From: Notolepis coatsorum
Lineage: Eukaryota > Chordata > Actinopteri > Aulopiformes > Paralepididae
Length of the DNA stretch: 64,000 bases
Assembly (NCBI GenBank): GCA_963971535.1
Contig: OZ020593.1
Span: 12,515,500 to 12,579,499, forward strand
Direction: 5' to 3'
Shown here: in pieces, positions 52,905 to 63,698 of the stretch
How the letters are laid out: each line of letters begins with the position of its first letter
Numbering within the stretch: the first letter of the stretch is position 1
The notes under the pieces: model-generated
Database searches by the model: none
Told to the model about the DNA's origin: nothing
What the model saw: the letters and a program-made list of their open reading frames with translations, nothing else
Translations under genes and position numbers: made by a program

Positions 52905-53695
52905 AGAAACTGTATTCTCACTAGCCCAGGCAATTATCCCAGCATGTTTTAAAACCACCTCCATCGTGCCAGTGCCGAAACACTCCTCTCCCTCGAGCCT
53001 TAATGTCTTCCGCCCCGTTGCACTAAACCCCCATTATCATGAAGTGATGCCTCAAATCTGGCATTTCACCCTCACTGGACAGTCACTAATTTGCCTACTG
53101 AGAGAACAGGAGCACTCTCAGCACAGAGGACGCTATCTCCTCAGCGCTATATTCTGCCCTCTCCCACCTGGATGAAAGCAAATACCCATGTGACAATGCT
53201 GTTCATCGACTTCAGCTCAGCATTCAACACCATCATCCCCTCCAAACTCATCTCCATGATTCTGAACTCTGTTTCCTACACTCAATTTATACCTACCTAC
53301 TGCTTTCACTGTAATCATAGTAATCATAATAATCTTAACTACCCACCTCATACTATAGTCTACTCATATACTCTGTATGACAGCATGTACAACAGTGCTG
53401 TATATACCGCATATTTACATTTATATTCTTATATCTTCCGCGATTATACCTGCATATAACCCCTCTATATACTTACTCTGTATATGCATGTACAAATGCT
53501 GTATATACCATATATATATATTTATTATACTTTTGTACCCGGTTTAATCACCTGTACATTGTATATTACTATTGCACTTTACTGTTACATTTGCACTCTG
53601 GTTGGATGCCAAACTTATTTTTGTTGTACTGTACTTGTGCTGTATGATGATGACAATACATTTGAATATAATCGAATCTAATCTAAACTAAAGAA
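52905..53695 (+). pseudogene. CR1/Rex1-like LINE, internally deleted
   Basis: [20 protein letters not shown] and [11 protein letters not shown] are the reverse transcriptase start. AMLFIDFSSAFNTIIPSKLI follows, 200 bases later, with the fingers/palm between them lost. The reading frame ends and the LINE 3' UTR follows (53340-53690) with TGACAATACATTTGAATATA. Confidence 0.7.
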
Positions 53696-53819
53696 GAGAT
53701 ATGCCACCAACCAGCTGTGCGAGTGAGTGACCTGACTGTTACATGCATGTGTTTCATTACACATTATGAGTGCATGCTTACCAACTGTTTCGCCTGTTTT
53801 ATTGCAACACTACTATAAC

Positions 53820-53960
53820 CGACATCTAAGAAGGGAGATCCCCCCTTGAACGGCCCTTTCTAAGGTTTCTCTCCTCCACATTGCCTGTGGTGCATTTTTT
53901 CCTATTGCTAGGTTTTAGTGAGTTTTTCCTTACCTTCGTGTGAGGTATGTCTGGGAGTGT
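53820..53960 (+). repeat. Unidentified interspersed repeat
   Basis: GAGATCCCCCCTTGAACGGC and AGTGAGTTTTTCCTTACCTT resemble the end of a common fish interspersed repeat. No gene. Confidence 0.35.
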
Positions 53961-54520
53961 TGCATTTATTTGATTTTTTTTTAATGTGACTTTATGGTGT
54001 TTTTGTTTTGTTCTTGATTTATTGTGATGTTTCTTCTTGACTTGTTTAACACATTCACGGCCAGGGGTCGCTGTTTACCTTCTGTATAGAACGCCAGCGC
54101 TGTAAGTCAATGGGGCGCTAATAACACCGTCGATTGTCAGTGAGTTGCTTCCAGTCAACATGCACAAAACAGATTGTTTTTTCATCCGTACATTTCCGTT
54201 TTATACCATTTTGAATATGAGTATAGTTTGTGATTCTTAGTAATCCCAGGAAAAGATGCGATAATAGCGTTTTAGTGAAATCCACTTATGAAGTTGTAAT
54301 TTTTCGCCTCATTATCTAATCATCCTGAAATCAACGCTAGATTATCGTTATTATCCTTCCTCATGCAAGAATTAAATGGGCCCTGGAGCACGGCCCCTTC
54401 CCCCCCCCCCCCCCCCCCCACCGCAGCCAACGGTAAAAAGCACAAGACAGTCCACACACACAGCTTCATTCGCGGGAGAAATAAATATCAGATCAACGCA
54501 AGATTTGATATATAGTGTTC

Positions 54521-54548
54521 TTGATTGATTGATTGATTGAAAAGTTTA
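54521..54548 (-). repeat. R1 repeat, left part (split)
   Basis: TTGATTGATTGATTGATTGA followed by AAAGTTTATTAA is the tail side of R1 on the minus strand, interrupted by the next MITE and resuming at 55478 with CAGATTGCAGAATGGG. Confidence 0.75.
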
Positions 54549-55477
54549 TTAACACTTTGAGTGCCACGCCGGGTTTTCCTTTTTACCCCCTTGATGCCAC
54601 GGTCCACTTTAATGTTAACGTTAATATCGCATAATCTATGTTTTAAATTATGGCTATGTGTCTAATCTGCCCGTCGCTTATCAAAGAATCCTTTTCCAGT
54701 CAGTGCTGTCAAGGCAGATTGTTTTTTTATCGCGTCGTTTCCGTTTCAGAGCAGTTAGAAAAGCCCCCGTTTTGATATAAAAAACAGCTCATTCTGGAGC
54801 ATTCTATGAAAATCGTCTTTTAGTGGAATATTCCACAACGTTGATATTTGTCGGCCTATTTATGAATCGTTTTCAAATAAACGCTAGATGATCAATATTA
54901 TACCATTCGAGCCGCGCGCTGATAATAGCCTTGTTCATTTCCTCATGGATTTTTACAGTGAAACCGATAGAGGACATTTCACAAAACAGCTTATATCTTC
55001 ATCAAAATGAGTCTGATTATCCTAACACTGATAACATAGATTCCTTACCTGACATCAGATGGTATCCAACTGGTATATTCCAATTCCTGATCACCATTCG
55101 AAAAAATCGATAAGTGTATAGATCTAACGTGTATACAGTAGAATTCATGATCCGCGGCGCTCAGAGGATCCATAATGAACTGTGGTAACCCCGGCTGCAT
55201 CAGTGGACTGGAAAATGTGGAGTACAGGATTTTTTCCCCCATCCATTTTCATTGAGTCCATTCCAAAATCCCTTATGTCATCTGGGAGACGATAGGGGGC
55301 GCTTTTTTCCACATCTGATCGCCGACGGCTCTCGGGTAGACTAGGGTAGGCTCGCGTGATGCAATATGATTTCAGATCGATAAAAAAATAAAAATAAATC
55401 CGAGACATCTCGTGAGTGGCTTTCAACGTAATATTAATAATTCCGAGAAAACTCGTGAGTGGCATAGAAAGTGTTAA
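54549..55477 (+). mobile_element. TTAA MITE, family C
   Basis: Bounded by TTAACACTTTGAGTGCC and TAGAAAGTGTTAA. The right side carries two ACTCACGAG-N4-CTCG palindromes about 40 bases apart. The uninterrupted R1 copy at 4893-4920 shows the empty target CTGTTAATTAAAATG. No transposase. Confidence 0.88.
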
Positions 55478-55640
55478 CAGATTGCAGAATGGGTACAGTA
55501 CAGTACAGCTCAATACATACAATTGTTAAGGGGATGCAGACCAGAGAAAGACTTTCGTCTTGTTTACATCAGGGTCCCCCATTTTCAATTCATCATAACA
55601 TATATGACATACATGACATACAGATAGACAGTACTGCTAC
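55478..55640 (-). repeat. R1 repeat, right part
   Basis: Continues R1 on the minus strand, with CAATTGTTAAGGGGATGC showing the second TTAA site empty in this copy. Confidence 0.75.
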
Positions 55641-55778
55641 ATCTCAAAGTGTTAATGTCGGGCCGACTGCCCACAGACACCTATTTGATTTCAAGTCAGG
55701 AGCAGCACGGAGTAAAAATATAAAAATGTATAAAAATTCCGTGCCCCCGAAATACAAAAAAAAGCCCCCGAAAATCAA

Positions 55779-56722
55779 TTAACACTTTAACTGCCACACA
55801 CGAGATATCTCGGGTTTATTTTTATGTGGTTGAAAGCCACTCACGAGATTTCTCTGATTTTGTTTTGTTTTTAGCGATCTGAAATCATATTGCATCACGC
55901 GAGCCTACCCGAGTATACACGAGCTCCGCCGGAGATTATATGTGGAAAAAAGCGCCCCCTATCGTCTTTCAGATGACATAAGGGATTTTGGAATGGACTC
56001 AATGAAAATGGATGGGGAAAAAAATCCGGTACTCCAAATTTTCCAGTCCACTGATCCAGCCGGGGTTACCACAGTTCATTCTGGAGACTCTGAGCCCCGC
56101 TGATCATGGAGTTCTACTGTATCGCGTTGGATCTATACACTTATCGATTTTTTCGAATGGTGATCAGGAATTGGAATATACCAGTTGGATACCATCTGAT
56201 GTCAGGTAAGGAATCTATGTTATCAGTGTTAGGATAATCAGACTAATTTTGATGAAGTTATAAGCTGTTTTGTGAAATGGGCTCTTTCGGTTTCACTGTA
56301 AAAGTCCGTGAGGAAATCAACGCGGCGATTATCCGTGCGCGGCCCGAATGTGCTTGCGTGCACGTATAATATTGATCATCTAGCGTTTATTTGAAAACGA
56401 TTCATAAAAAGGCTGACGAATATCAACATTGTGGAATATTCCAGTAAAAGACGATTTTCATAGAATGGTGCAGAATGGGCTGTTTTTTTTAATCTCAAAA
56501 CGGCTGCTTTTCTAAATGCTCTGAAACGGAAATGACGCGATAAAAAACCAATCTGCCTCGACAGCACTGACTGGAAAATAGTCTTTGATAATGCGATGGG
56601 CAGATTAGACACATAGCCATAATTTAAAACATAGATTAGGCGATATTAACGTTAACATTGGCGCCGATGGTGGCATTCAGGGGGTAAAAAGGAAAACCCG
56701 GCGTGGCACTCAAAGGGGGCAA
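55779..56722 (-). mobile_element. TTAA MITE, family C, with a degraded end
   Basis: The left end TTAACACTTTAACTGCCACA is the complement-side end of family C, and the right part (GGTAAAAAGGAAAACCCGGC) matches the left part of 54549-55477. The far tip reads GGCACTCAAAGGGGGC instead of a GTGTTAA end, so the right TTAA is lost. It is followed by a scrap of a family-A end (56740-56805). Confidence 0.8.
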
Positions 56723-56739
56723 AAAAGCCCCTGAAATTT

Positions 56740-56805
56740 TTTTTTAATTTTTAACCCTGGTCTAGAGTGATATTAGACGCATCCCAGTGGCCGCCAATGT
56801 GTTAA
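56740..56805 (+). mobile_element. TTAA MITE family A end, remnant
   Basis: TATTAGACGCATCCCAGTGG and the CAATGTGTTAA end match the right end of the family-A copy at 58620-58657. Only 60-odd bases remain. Confidence 0.6.
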
Positions 56806-58657
56806 CACAATGGCGCCCGACCACGGAGATCTCCATGTTTCGATTCCACCTGCAAGTTGTTTATTGCTTTTATTCCATTTTAACACTTTGGATGCCACGC
56901 CCGAGATTTCTCGGGTTTACCCCCCGACCGTTGAATGCCCATCACAAGATTTCTCGTTTTTTTTTTTTTTTTTTTTTTAGCGATCTGAAATCATATTGCA
57001 TCAAGCGAGCCTACCGTTGGATATCCAGGCACCGCCGGCACTCAGATGTGAAAAAAGCGCCCCCTATCGTCTCCCAGATGGTAAATCACACTTTTTAATT
57101 GGACTCAATGAAAGTGAATGGGAGAACAGATTTCTGACTCCACATTTTACTTCTCACTGATGTAACCGGGGTCTACCAGAGTTCATTCTGGAACCTTGGT
57201 GCCACGGCGAATATGTGTTCTACTGTACACACGGTGGATCAATACAATTATCGATTTTTTCGAATGGCGATCGGAAATTGGAATAAACCATTTGGATACC
57301 ATCTGACCTCAGGTAAGGAATCTAAGGAATCTATGTTATCAGTCTTAGGATAATCAGACTCGTTTTCACGGAGATATAAGCGTTTCCACTATTATGTGAT
57401 ATAGCTGTTTTGACTGTAAAATCCATCAGGAAATAAGAGCAGCGATTATCAGCGCGAGGCACGAACGTGCGTGCGCACACATATACTATCGATCATCTAG
57501 CGTTTATTTGAAAATGATTCATAAATAGGCAGACAAATGACAACGTTCTTGAATATTCCAGTAAAAGATGATTATCATCATAGGGTTGTTTTTTCTGCGA
57601 AAACGAGTGATTTTCAAAATGCTATCAAACGGAAATTAAGCGATAAAAAAACAATCTGCCTTGACAATGTTGACTGGAAAATGAGTCTTTGATAAGCGAC
57701 GGGCAGATTAGACACATAGCCATAATTTAAAACATAGATTAGGCAATATTAAGTTAACATTGGAGTGGGTTTGGGCATCAAGGGGGTAAAAAGGAAAACA
57801 CGGCGTGGCATCCAAAGTGTTAATAACCTATTCAAGGTCGCAGAGCGGCACTGCAGATTTACCCTACTCTTTGAATTCGAGAAGATGCAATACCGGCCAG
57901 ATCCTCTTAGGGGCGCTATCGCGATAATGCAGTGAGCCCTGTGGCTGAACTGTGGACTATTTTTTTTTTAACTTTCAATGGAGTTTTATGTTAGCTCGAT
58001 TCTGGATCTGCAGCCTGTAGCTTGGATTACGTTTTGCATCGCAGATTTCACTATGCAATAAGGGGATTTATCATCAGCCAATGGACATATCGATCTACCA
58101 GATGGCGATCGATAACGGGGAAATGCTCGGGGGATCCCACCGGCCCACGGTAAGATCTTTTTCACATAAAGTACATCCCGATCGGGCCTTGTTTTGATAG
58201 CCATCCATCCGATCGGCCTATGTGGCTAGTTAGACGAACACGGTTATTGGTAATCAATAATAAGAAACTACGTCCCCCGCCCCCCCCTTTCATGCATACA
58301 TGCTTGCAGTTTGAGTTTTAACTGTAGCATCTGTATAACGGAAATGCCATTGGATATAACGTTAGCAGCTACTAGCCCTTTATCTAGCCTTCCAGAAAAT
58401 ATACTACTGTAGACCAAATCCCGTATAACGCTTATATTCACAGCGCTATAAAATGAGAACGTATTGATGACATTTTTTTTCTTTAAGCCATTTTGAAGGG
58501 ACGGTTTATGGACTCAATTGAAAATGAGAATGGACAGATAGCAATACTATAAAGTATAGATTTAGCTCTACAAACAGCCCCACGTCTGTTTACATTTGCC
58601 GGTCCTCTAGAGTCTAGAGATTTATTAGACGCATCCCAATGGCCCCGAATGTGTTAA
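56802..58657 (+). mobile_element. TTAA MITE, family A, interrupted
   Basis: Bounded by TTAACACAATGGCG and GAATGTGTTAA. Interrupted at 56880-57823 by a family-C element; without it about 912 bp. It then abuts R1. The first 80 bases correspond to the left end of 51585-52540. Confidence 0.85.
56880..57823 (-). mobile_element. TTAA MITE, family C, nested in family A
   Basis: Bounded by TTAACACTTTGGATGCC and GGCATCCAAAGTGTTAA, a 13-base perfect inverted tip after TTAA. It lies at the TTAA equivalent to the one holding the family-B-like insert at 906-1860. Confidence 0.88.
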
Positions 58658-58832
58658 GGGGATACAGACCAGAGAAAGACATTCGTCTTGTTTACATCAG
58701 GGTCCCCCATTTTCAATTCATCATAACATATATGACATACAGATAGACAGTACTGCTACATCTATACATTTATGACATACCAGATTTACAAATACAGTAC
58801 TGTTTGTGATACAAAAAGAGTCTAAAAAAGTA
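58658..58832 (-). repeat. R1 repeat, 5' part
   Basis: GGGGATACAGACCAGAGAAA and the following bases match R1 (minus strand); its other part is not next to the left end of the MITE, so the locus is rearranged. Confidence 0.65.
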
Positions 58833-58840
58833 AAAGAGTA

Positions 58841-59615
58841 TAGGGCTGGGCGATATGACCAAAAACGTTATCGCGATAAAATTATAAAATTATTTTCATA
58901 TAATTCGATATCGATAATTATCATCGATATAATGTATGTCAAGTTTAATTAACTTATTATGCTGCTGCGAATGTCTCGAGTCGAGTTGATGTTGTCATCA
59001 GTCCGCGCACGTTAGAAGTTAGCCGACAAGCGGAATATCTCATGGCAATGTAATAAATATGACACTAAAATACTCTCTTCCACCACAATATATTGAAACG
59101 ACGTCCACTGTATACCACACACTACTATGAACGTGGCCTCAGAATTCACGCCGCACACATACTCTGCACGTAAATATATAAAACATTGCAGTGCAAGCTA
59201 GTTAGCCTAGACAGCTGTTCCTAAGCGGTGTATTCCATGACAATGTGCTCAATATGATACTAAAATACTCTCTTCCGCCACAATATATTGAAACGACGTC
59301 CACTGTATACCACACACTACTATGAACGTGGCCTCAGAATTCACGCCGCACACATACTCGGCACGTAAATATATAAAACATCGCCGTGCAAGCTAGTTAG
59401 CCTAGCAAGCCTTGTTGTTGAGTGAGTGCTACCTCTGGGTCTCCTTCCTGGTCTCCTTCGCTCTCGGCCATCTCCTTCACCGATTGGTTGTTAGTGCGTG
59501 CTCATATCCAAGCTTGAAAATCGATATATCGAAACTTTGCGACCACGTTTCATGTTTATTTCAAGGAAATAATTTATCGCGATAGTTATCGTTATCGTTT
59601 TATCGCCCAGCCCTA
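58841..59615 (+). mobile_element. hAT-type MITE, family H1, with internal duplication
   Basis: Ends TAGGGCTGGGCGATATG and ATCGCCCAGCCCTA with the 8-bp duplication AAAGAGTA (58833-58840 and 59616-59623). Compared with 3151-3774 it contains an extra copy of about 190 bp: the CACTGTATACCACACACTAC block occurs near 59106 and 59299. Confidence 0.88.
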
Positions 59616-59769
59616 AAAGAGTATATACATTTGACGTAGAAACTACACTGGAGAAGGTTGGGTAGGTGAGGTGGGGTGGGGGGTTGGGTGGACTGTACAT
59701 TGGATCTACAAATATACAGTACTGTTTATGTGTACAAGGGAAGACTACTCGAAATGTGTTGTTTTCTTT

Positions 59770-60175
59770 GTGCATTAAACCAGCCCCCTCCGTTCACCCG
59801 CAGATGATCAGTCATAACGTTTAGGACCATGTACAGTTGACATTTTTAATATAACGTAACGTTGATCGGTATCAAACGGCATTTGATGATCTAATATATG
59901 CATTTATGTCTATATCTCACGTTCTAGGAAATACTGCAGAAAACGATAAAAATATATTTATACTCTAGACGGTATGTTCGTATGAATGTGTGAATGAAAA
60001 AGTAAAACGTTCCTACATCCTGAACGATAGATAATTGATGTTGAATGGGCCATAGTAATGTCAATTTAGCAATACAATTTAAAAAGTTATAGCCCTGCAA
60101 AGAAGGTGAACATCTCCATAGACTTACAGTACTGGCAGAGAATGGTTTAGGATGATCAAAGTGGTGGCAGAGAAT
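59770..60175 (+). mobile_element. TTAA MITE, family-B-like right half
   Basis: Matches the right half of the nested element at 906-1860 (GGACCATGTACAGTTGAC, GGGCCATAGTAATGTCAATT, AGCCCTGCAAAGAAGGTGAA). It joins directly to a family-C sequence at about 60176 without a TTAA, so it is a recombinant or truncated. Confidence 0.75.
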
Positions 60176-60969
60176 AACGCCTAATCTATGTTTTAAATTA
60201 TGGCTATGTGTCTAATCTGCCCGTCATTTTCCAGTCAACATTGTCGAAGCGGATTGTTTTTTTATCGGTTCATTTCCGTTTTATAGCATTTTGAAAAGCC
60301 CTCGTTTTCAAGGAAAATATAAATATTCTGTGATAAACGCCCTGTACTGGAATATTCTAGAACGTTGTAATTTTTCTGCCTATTTATGAATTGTTTTCAA
60401 ATAAACGCTAGATTATCGATAGTATAATGTACGTATGCACGCTGGGGCCGCGAGCTGAAAATCGATTCTCTTAGTTCCTGATCGCACACACAGCCACACA
60501 CACACATAGGATATCCTAAGACTGGTAAAATAGATTCCTTACCTGAGATCAGATGTTATCCAAAAAGATCATTCCAATTCCTGATCGCCATTCCAAAAAT
60601 CGATCGCTTTTATTGATCCAACGCTGGGTGCTCGAAACACATATTCCACGCTGTTCTGAGGGACCAGAATGACTGCAATCGGCTCGGGTTACATGACCGA
60701 GAAGTAAAATGTGGATTCCGGATTTTTCTTTTCTCATCCATTTTCATTGAGTCCATTCCAAAAGGGTGCATTACCATCTGGGAGACGATAGGGGGCGGTT
60801 TTTTCACATCTGAGCTCCTGATGGGGCTGGTTTACCAACGGGAGACTCCGTTGATGAAATATGAATTCAGATCGCTAATAAAAAAAATAACACGTTAATT
60901 GTCGTGGTGGGCATTCAGGGGGCGGGCTGATAACACGTGTTATGTCGTTTTGGGCATTCAAAGTGTTAA
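60176..60969 (+). mobile_element. TTAA MITE, family C, truncated
   Basis: It runs from CCTAATCTATGTTTTAAATT to TTCAAAGTGTTAA and is collinear with 54640-55477 in part. The left TTAA end is lost at the join with the preceding fragment. Confidence 0.75.
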
Positions 60970-61480
60970 GGGCACGTAGTTGGTCCTCAATAATGGACAT
61001 TAGTGGACAAACCACTAAAACAATAGGCTCTTCGTGCCATTTGGAATAGCCGTAGGTCTTTGCTAATTATGCTACATGCATGTTGGTCATGTTTGGAAAA
61101 CCAAACTTTTCCCGAATCCTGTCGGCAAACAAGCGAGAACGTCCCGGTCATGTAGCAAATTCTTCAGGCAAAGCCGTTGCAGTGGCTTAAACGAGGAAAT
61201 ATTGTGCACTTCACATGTTTCTATAATTGTTTTGTTGAAAATGTCTGCTGATAACTCCATTGTCTTGTTTTCGAGATGTACGAGCGTCTGCTTGTTTTGT
61301 TTCGCTGGGGACTATAAACAGAACTGGGGGTGCCCGGAAACGGAAAGCCTGTAGCCGGTATTTCTGTATTTCCGATTCACACTTTAGGAGGCATAGCTTT
61401 TCCAGCCTAGGCTGTCCCCGACTAAGGATTTGGATAGTCCACTATGATTGGCCGAAATTAGCAGATAAAAAAATTATAAT
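60970..61480. other. No recognisable gene
   Basis: Contains GTCCCCGACTAAGGATTTGG near 61418, which recalls the tip region of some fish DNA transposons, but no boundaries are seen. No supported coding sequence. Confidence 0.45.
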
Positions 61481-61481
61481 T

Positions 61482-61610
61482 GAAATATATATATTTGTGC
61501 CCATCTTATACCACTCTCTGCCACAGTTGAAAGCCTATGGAGATGTTTACCTTCTTTGCAGGGCTATAACTTTTTAAATTGTATTGCTATATTGTATTGC
61601 TGTATTGTCT
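61482..61610 (-). mobile_element. TTAA MITE, family B fragment
   Basis: ACCACTCTCTGCCACAGTTG and CCTTCTTTGCAGGGCTATAA are family B on the minus strand. It runs directly into family-A sequence, so this is a junction between two fragments. Confidence 0.7.
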
Positions 61611-62158
61611 CGATAATGCAGTGTGCCCTGTGGCAGAACGGTGCACTATTATCTTTTTACTTTCAATGGAGTTTCCAGTTAGCTGGATTCTATAATGTGT
61701 AGCCTGTAGCTTGGAATACCTTTTGCAACGCCAAATTCACTATGCAGTAAAGGAATATATCATCAGCCAATGGACATATCGATCTACCAGATGGCGATCG
61801 ATATCTGGGAAATCCTTTTGGGGATCCAACCGGCCCACGGTAAGATCTTTTTCACGTAAATTACACGCTGATCAGGCCTTGTTATGATAGCCATCCACCC
61901 GATCAGCGAATGTGGCTACTGAGGCTAACGCGGTTATTGGTAATCAATAATCAGAAACGACGTCCCCCGCCCCCCCCCCCCTTCATGCATTCATGGTGGA
62001 CCATGAATACCGACAATATGCATTTTGCGTTTTAGCTCTAGCTTCTGTAGTGCCGAAACGCTGTTCGATTTAATGTTATTAGCTTAGCGCCCTATATCTC
62101 GCCTTCCAGGAAATATACTAGACCAAATCCCATATAACGCTTATATTCACGAGGCTAT

Positions 62159-62965
62159 GCCAGTGGGTCTTAGACTTCCTGACGGGCAGACCCCAGGTGG
62201 TGAGAGCAGGCAACTGCACCTCCTCATCCATCACCCTCAACATAGGGGCCCCCCAGGGCTGTGTTCTGAGTCCCCTCCTCTACTCCCTGTACACACATGA
62301 CTGTGTGGCTCAGCGGAACAACAACACAATCATCAAATTTGCTGACGACACAGTAGTGGTGGGCCTGATCTCTGCAAACGACGAGAGGGCCTACCTGGAA
62401 GAGGTCAAGGTCCTGGCGGGATGGTGCCAGGAGAACAGCTGTGGACTTTAGGAGGTCGGGGGTCAGGGACTAGAGCCCCCTCAGCATCGACGGGGCACCG
62501 GTTGAGAGAGTGAACAGTTTTAAGTACCTCGGAGCCCACATATCCGAGGACTTGACATGGACCACACACATTGACAGTGTTGTGAAGAAGGCACGACTCT
62601 ACTTCCTCAGGCGCCTAAGGAAGTTCCAAGTCAGTCAGAAGATCCTTAAGAACTTCTACTCATGTACAATAGAGAGCATCCTGACTGGCAATATCACCTC
62701 CTGGTTTGGGAATAGCACCGCACAAGACCGAAGCAGACGTTCAGCCGAACGCACAATTGGAGGGGGGCTTCCCACTCTCCAGAACATTTACAACAAGCGG
62801 TGCAGGGGTAAGGCTAAGAGAATTATCAAGGACTCCAGCCACCCAAACAACTGCCTCTTTGAACTGCTGCGGTCAGGCAAGCGATACCGGAGTCTCATGG
62901 CAAGCACAGAAAGACTCAGAAGAAGCTTCTATCCCCAGGCCATCACGTTGCTCAACGAACAATAA
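62159..62965 (+). pseudogene. CR1/Rex1-like LINE ORF2, 5'-truncated
   Basis: It codes for VLDFLTGRPQVVRAGNC, IGAPQGCVLSPLLYSLYTHD and the catalytic FADDTVVVGLISAN. A stop and frame change occur after WCQENSCGL (62451), where the sequence resumes at SFKYLGAHISEDLTWTTHID and runs on to FYPQAITLLNEQ at 62965. The catalytic box is intact but the frame is broken, so it is not functional. It is truncated at the 5' end inside the palm. Confidence 0.85.
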
Positions 62966-63423
62966 CACTATGCAACAACCATCAAATGCACTCACAACAC
63001 ACACATCCACACACTCACTTTAAACAAACAACACACTGCAGCACCCACTCTCCACACTTTAGAACACCTAAACACACTTTCATTTATTGGTAAAGGATTT
63101 GCACTACAACCCATACCTCGGTACACCTTACTGTAAATTGTACCTCATCCCATTTCTGCTTTGCACTATATAGTATTGTATATTAGTATATTGCATAGTA
63201 TATTGTATGGTAACTCAGTTACTTCTATTCTGCATCGAACATTGTACATATGTATACACTGAACACTGTGTCTACGTACGTGACTTCTATTTTTACATGC
63301 TATATTATTTTATTTTATGTCATACTTATCTTTTGTCTAGCACAGTCTCTGGAGCGTAACAGAAAGAAGCATTTTGTATAAAAGTATTCTGTACTTCTGT
63401 ATGACAACTATTAAATAAACTTG
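62966..63423 (+). repeat. CR1/Rex1-like LINE 3' UTR
   Basis: Includes ACACCTTACTGTAAATTGTA and CTCAGTTACTTCTATTCTGC, the same segments found inside the inverted-repeat element at 36249-36680. It ends with ATGACAACTATTAAATAAAC. Confidence 0.85.
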
Positions 63424-63698
63424 TTATTTCTTTAAGCCATTTTGAAGGGACGGTTTATGGTCTCAATTGACTGAGAATGGACAGATAGCAATACTATAAA
63501 GTATAGAGTGAAATGGCCCTGAATGTGTTAAAGTCTAATATTTTATATCCAGCTCCCCTCATGAGTGCATAGGTCTCTGGAATGTGGCCAGTGGGTCGAG
63601 TGACCAAGTCAAACCAGGCACTTAGGAATAGAAATACATTGACCTGATGACCTGTGTGACCTAATGCATGGCTATATCGGCCCTCCAGCCACAGGCCA

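Larger units (their letters stand above)
61612..63531 (+). mobile_element. TTAA MITE, family A, interrupted by a LINE
   Basis: The left part (61612-62158) matches 57928-58450 of the other family-A copy, and the right part (63424-63531) matches 58484-58657, ending GAATGTGTTAA. The left TTAA end is missing. A CR1/Rex1-like LINE occupies 62159-63423. Confidence 0.8.
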
